A stretch of DNA of 64,000 nucleotides, taken from assembly GCA_003991915.1 (NCBI GenBank), contig RQTK01000227.1:59381-123380 (forward strand), given 5' to 3'. Position 1 is the first letter of the stretch. Every line of letters begins with the position of its first letter. Below the pieces are notes generated by a model. The model saw nothing but the letters and a program-made list of their open reading frames with translations. It had not been told where the DNA came from and made no database searches. Shown in pieces: positions 28,875 through 64,000 of the stretch. The translations under genes and the position numbers were made by a program. The DNA is from Elysia chlorotica. Taxonomy: Eukaryota > Mollusca > Gastropoda > Plakobranchidae.

Positions 28875-63442
<34,568 letters not shown>

Positions 63443-64000
63443 CTGGGAAGAAATTGTAGAAAAATATTTGGGCTCATTAAATATAGATGAAGATAATTTG
63501 CAAAACTGCCTTATAATGTGTGTGAATGGCTGATAAGTTGTCTCGTCTTAACTATGTAAAGCGCTTTGAGCCGGCTATGCTGGGATAAAGCGCTTAAAAA
63601 TGATCTTCATTATTTATTATTATTATTAATTTAAAATGAGACATCTTTTCATGTACCTGAAATTTCATTTCTGTTTTTCATTTATGATTAGCATAACATT
63701 ATTATATTCTTAAGGCCAAGGGTGGCACCTCGGGCGACTTTTTTGGTTCAAAATATCAATTTTGAGGTTTTCATTATTTCTCCATCATTATCTATTTGAT
63801 AAAACAAAAAATCTGAGTTTGCTGCTGGAGAAAAAAAAAAGCCCTCGCCAAAATACAATGCTGGCCATTTTCTGTGCTCTTTGGTCCACTTTTCACATCT
63901 CCTAAAGTGTTTCTGTATCAAATTTTTTTAACCCTACTCATGCCTTTGCGTTATCAAATAAGTATTGAATCAGAGAACAACAAAAAAAGAAAAAGAGAAT
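63443..64000. other. Upstream ATR intron, with SINE tail
   Basis: No further exon is seen. At 63555-63630, gtaaagcgctttgagccggc and gggataaagcgcttaaaaat followed by a TTATTA run looks like the 3' end of a SINE. The preceding ATR exon must lie beyond the right edge. Confidence 0.5.

Overview
The window is a stretch of AT-rich, intron-rich animal nuclear DNA. Four multi-exon protein genes can be read by joining conserved exons across introns with GT...AG ends and matching phases. The gene content (a synaptotagmin 4, a KCTD BTB protein, the tubulin polyglutamylase subunit TPGS2 and the checkpoint kinase ATR), the short GC-richer exons in AT-rich introns, the tRNA-derived SINEs and a SINE tail ending in a (CTCA)n run fit an invertebrate, probably a mollusc (perhaps a gastropod). 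The taxon is an inference, not proven by the sequence.

Layout: (1) 358-1453, + strand: the last two exons of a synaptotagmin-4-like gene (C2B domain). (2) 1454-7093: long AT-rich non-coding gap between convergent genes. (3) 7094-11066, - strand: complete three-exon KCTD gene. (4) 11067-12370: divergent promoter region with two AAGATGGCG boxes. (5) 12371-24565, + strand: complete ten-exon TPGS2, with a hAT-like element, a pogo-like MITE and other repeats in its introns. (6) 24566-28874: convergent intergenic repeats. (7) 28875-63442, - strand: 51 consecutive exons of ATR (about 1,890 codons, from the N-terminal HEAT repeats to the FATC stop codon). The first ~750 residues lie beyond the right edge.

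The most unusual signal is in ATR. At four exons the exon-intron junction, with the 5' splice site itself, has been tandemly duplicated: 12 identical 30-bp copies in the FATC domain, ten 53-bp copies after the activation-loop region, about thirteen 46-bp copies in the FAT region, and a two-copy 32-bp duplication at the start of the kinase domain. A fifth minisatellite (31 bp x 11) starts 14 bp past another ATR donor. In the FATC array the unit is a multiple of three and stays open, so donor choice could add 10-residue modules to the protein. The others would shift the frame. A decayed duplication of a 3' splice junction is visible in the synaptotagmin gene.

The genes look like unrelated neighbours (vesicle trafficking, ubiquitin/K+ channel regulation, tubulin modification, DNA-damage signalling); only KCTD and TPGS2 share a promoter region. 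No bacterial, viral or CRISPR features are present. Family assignments rest on remembered family sequences and reading-frame continuity; no database search was possible.
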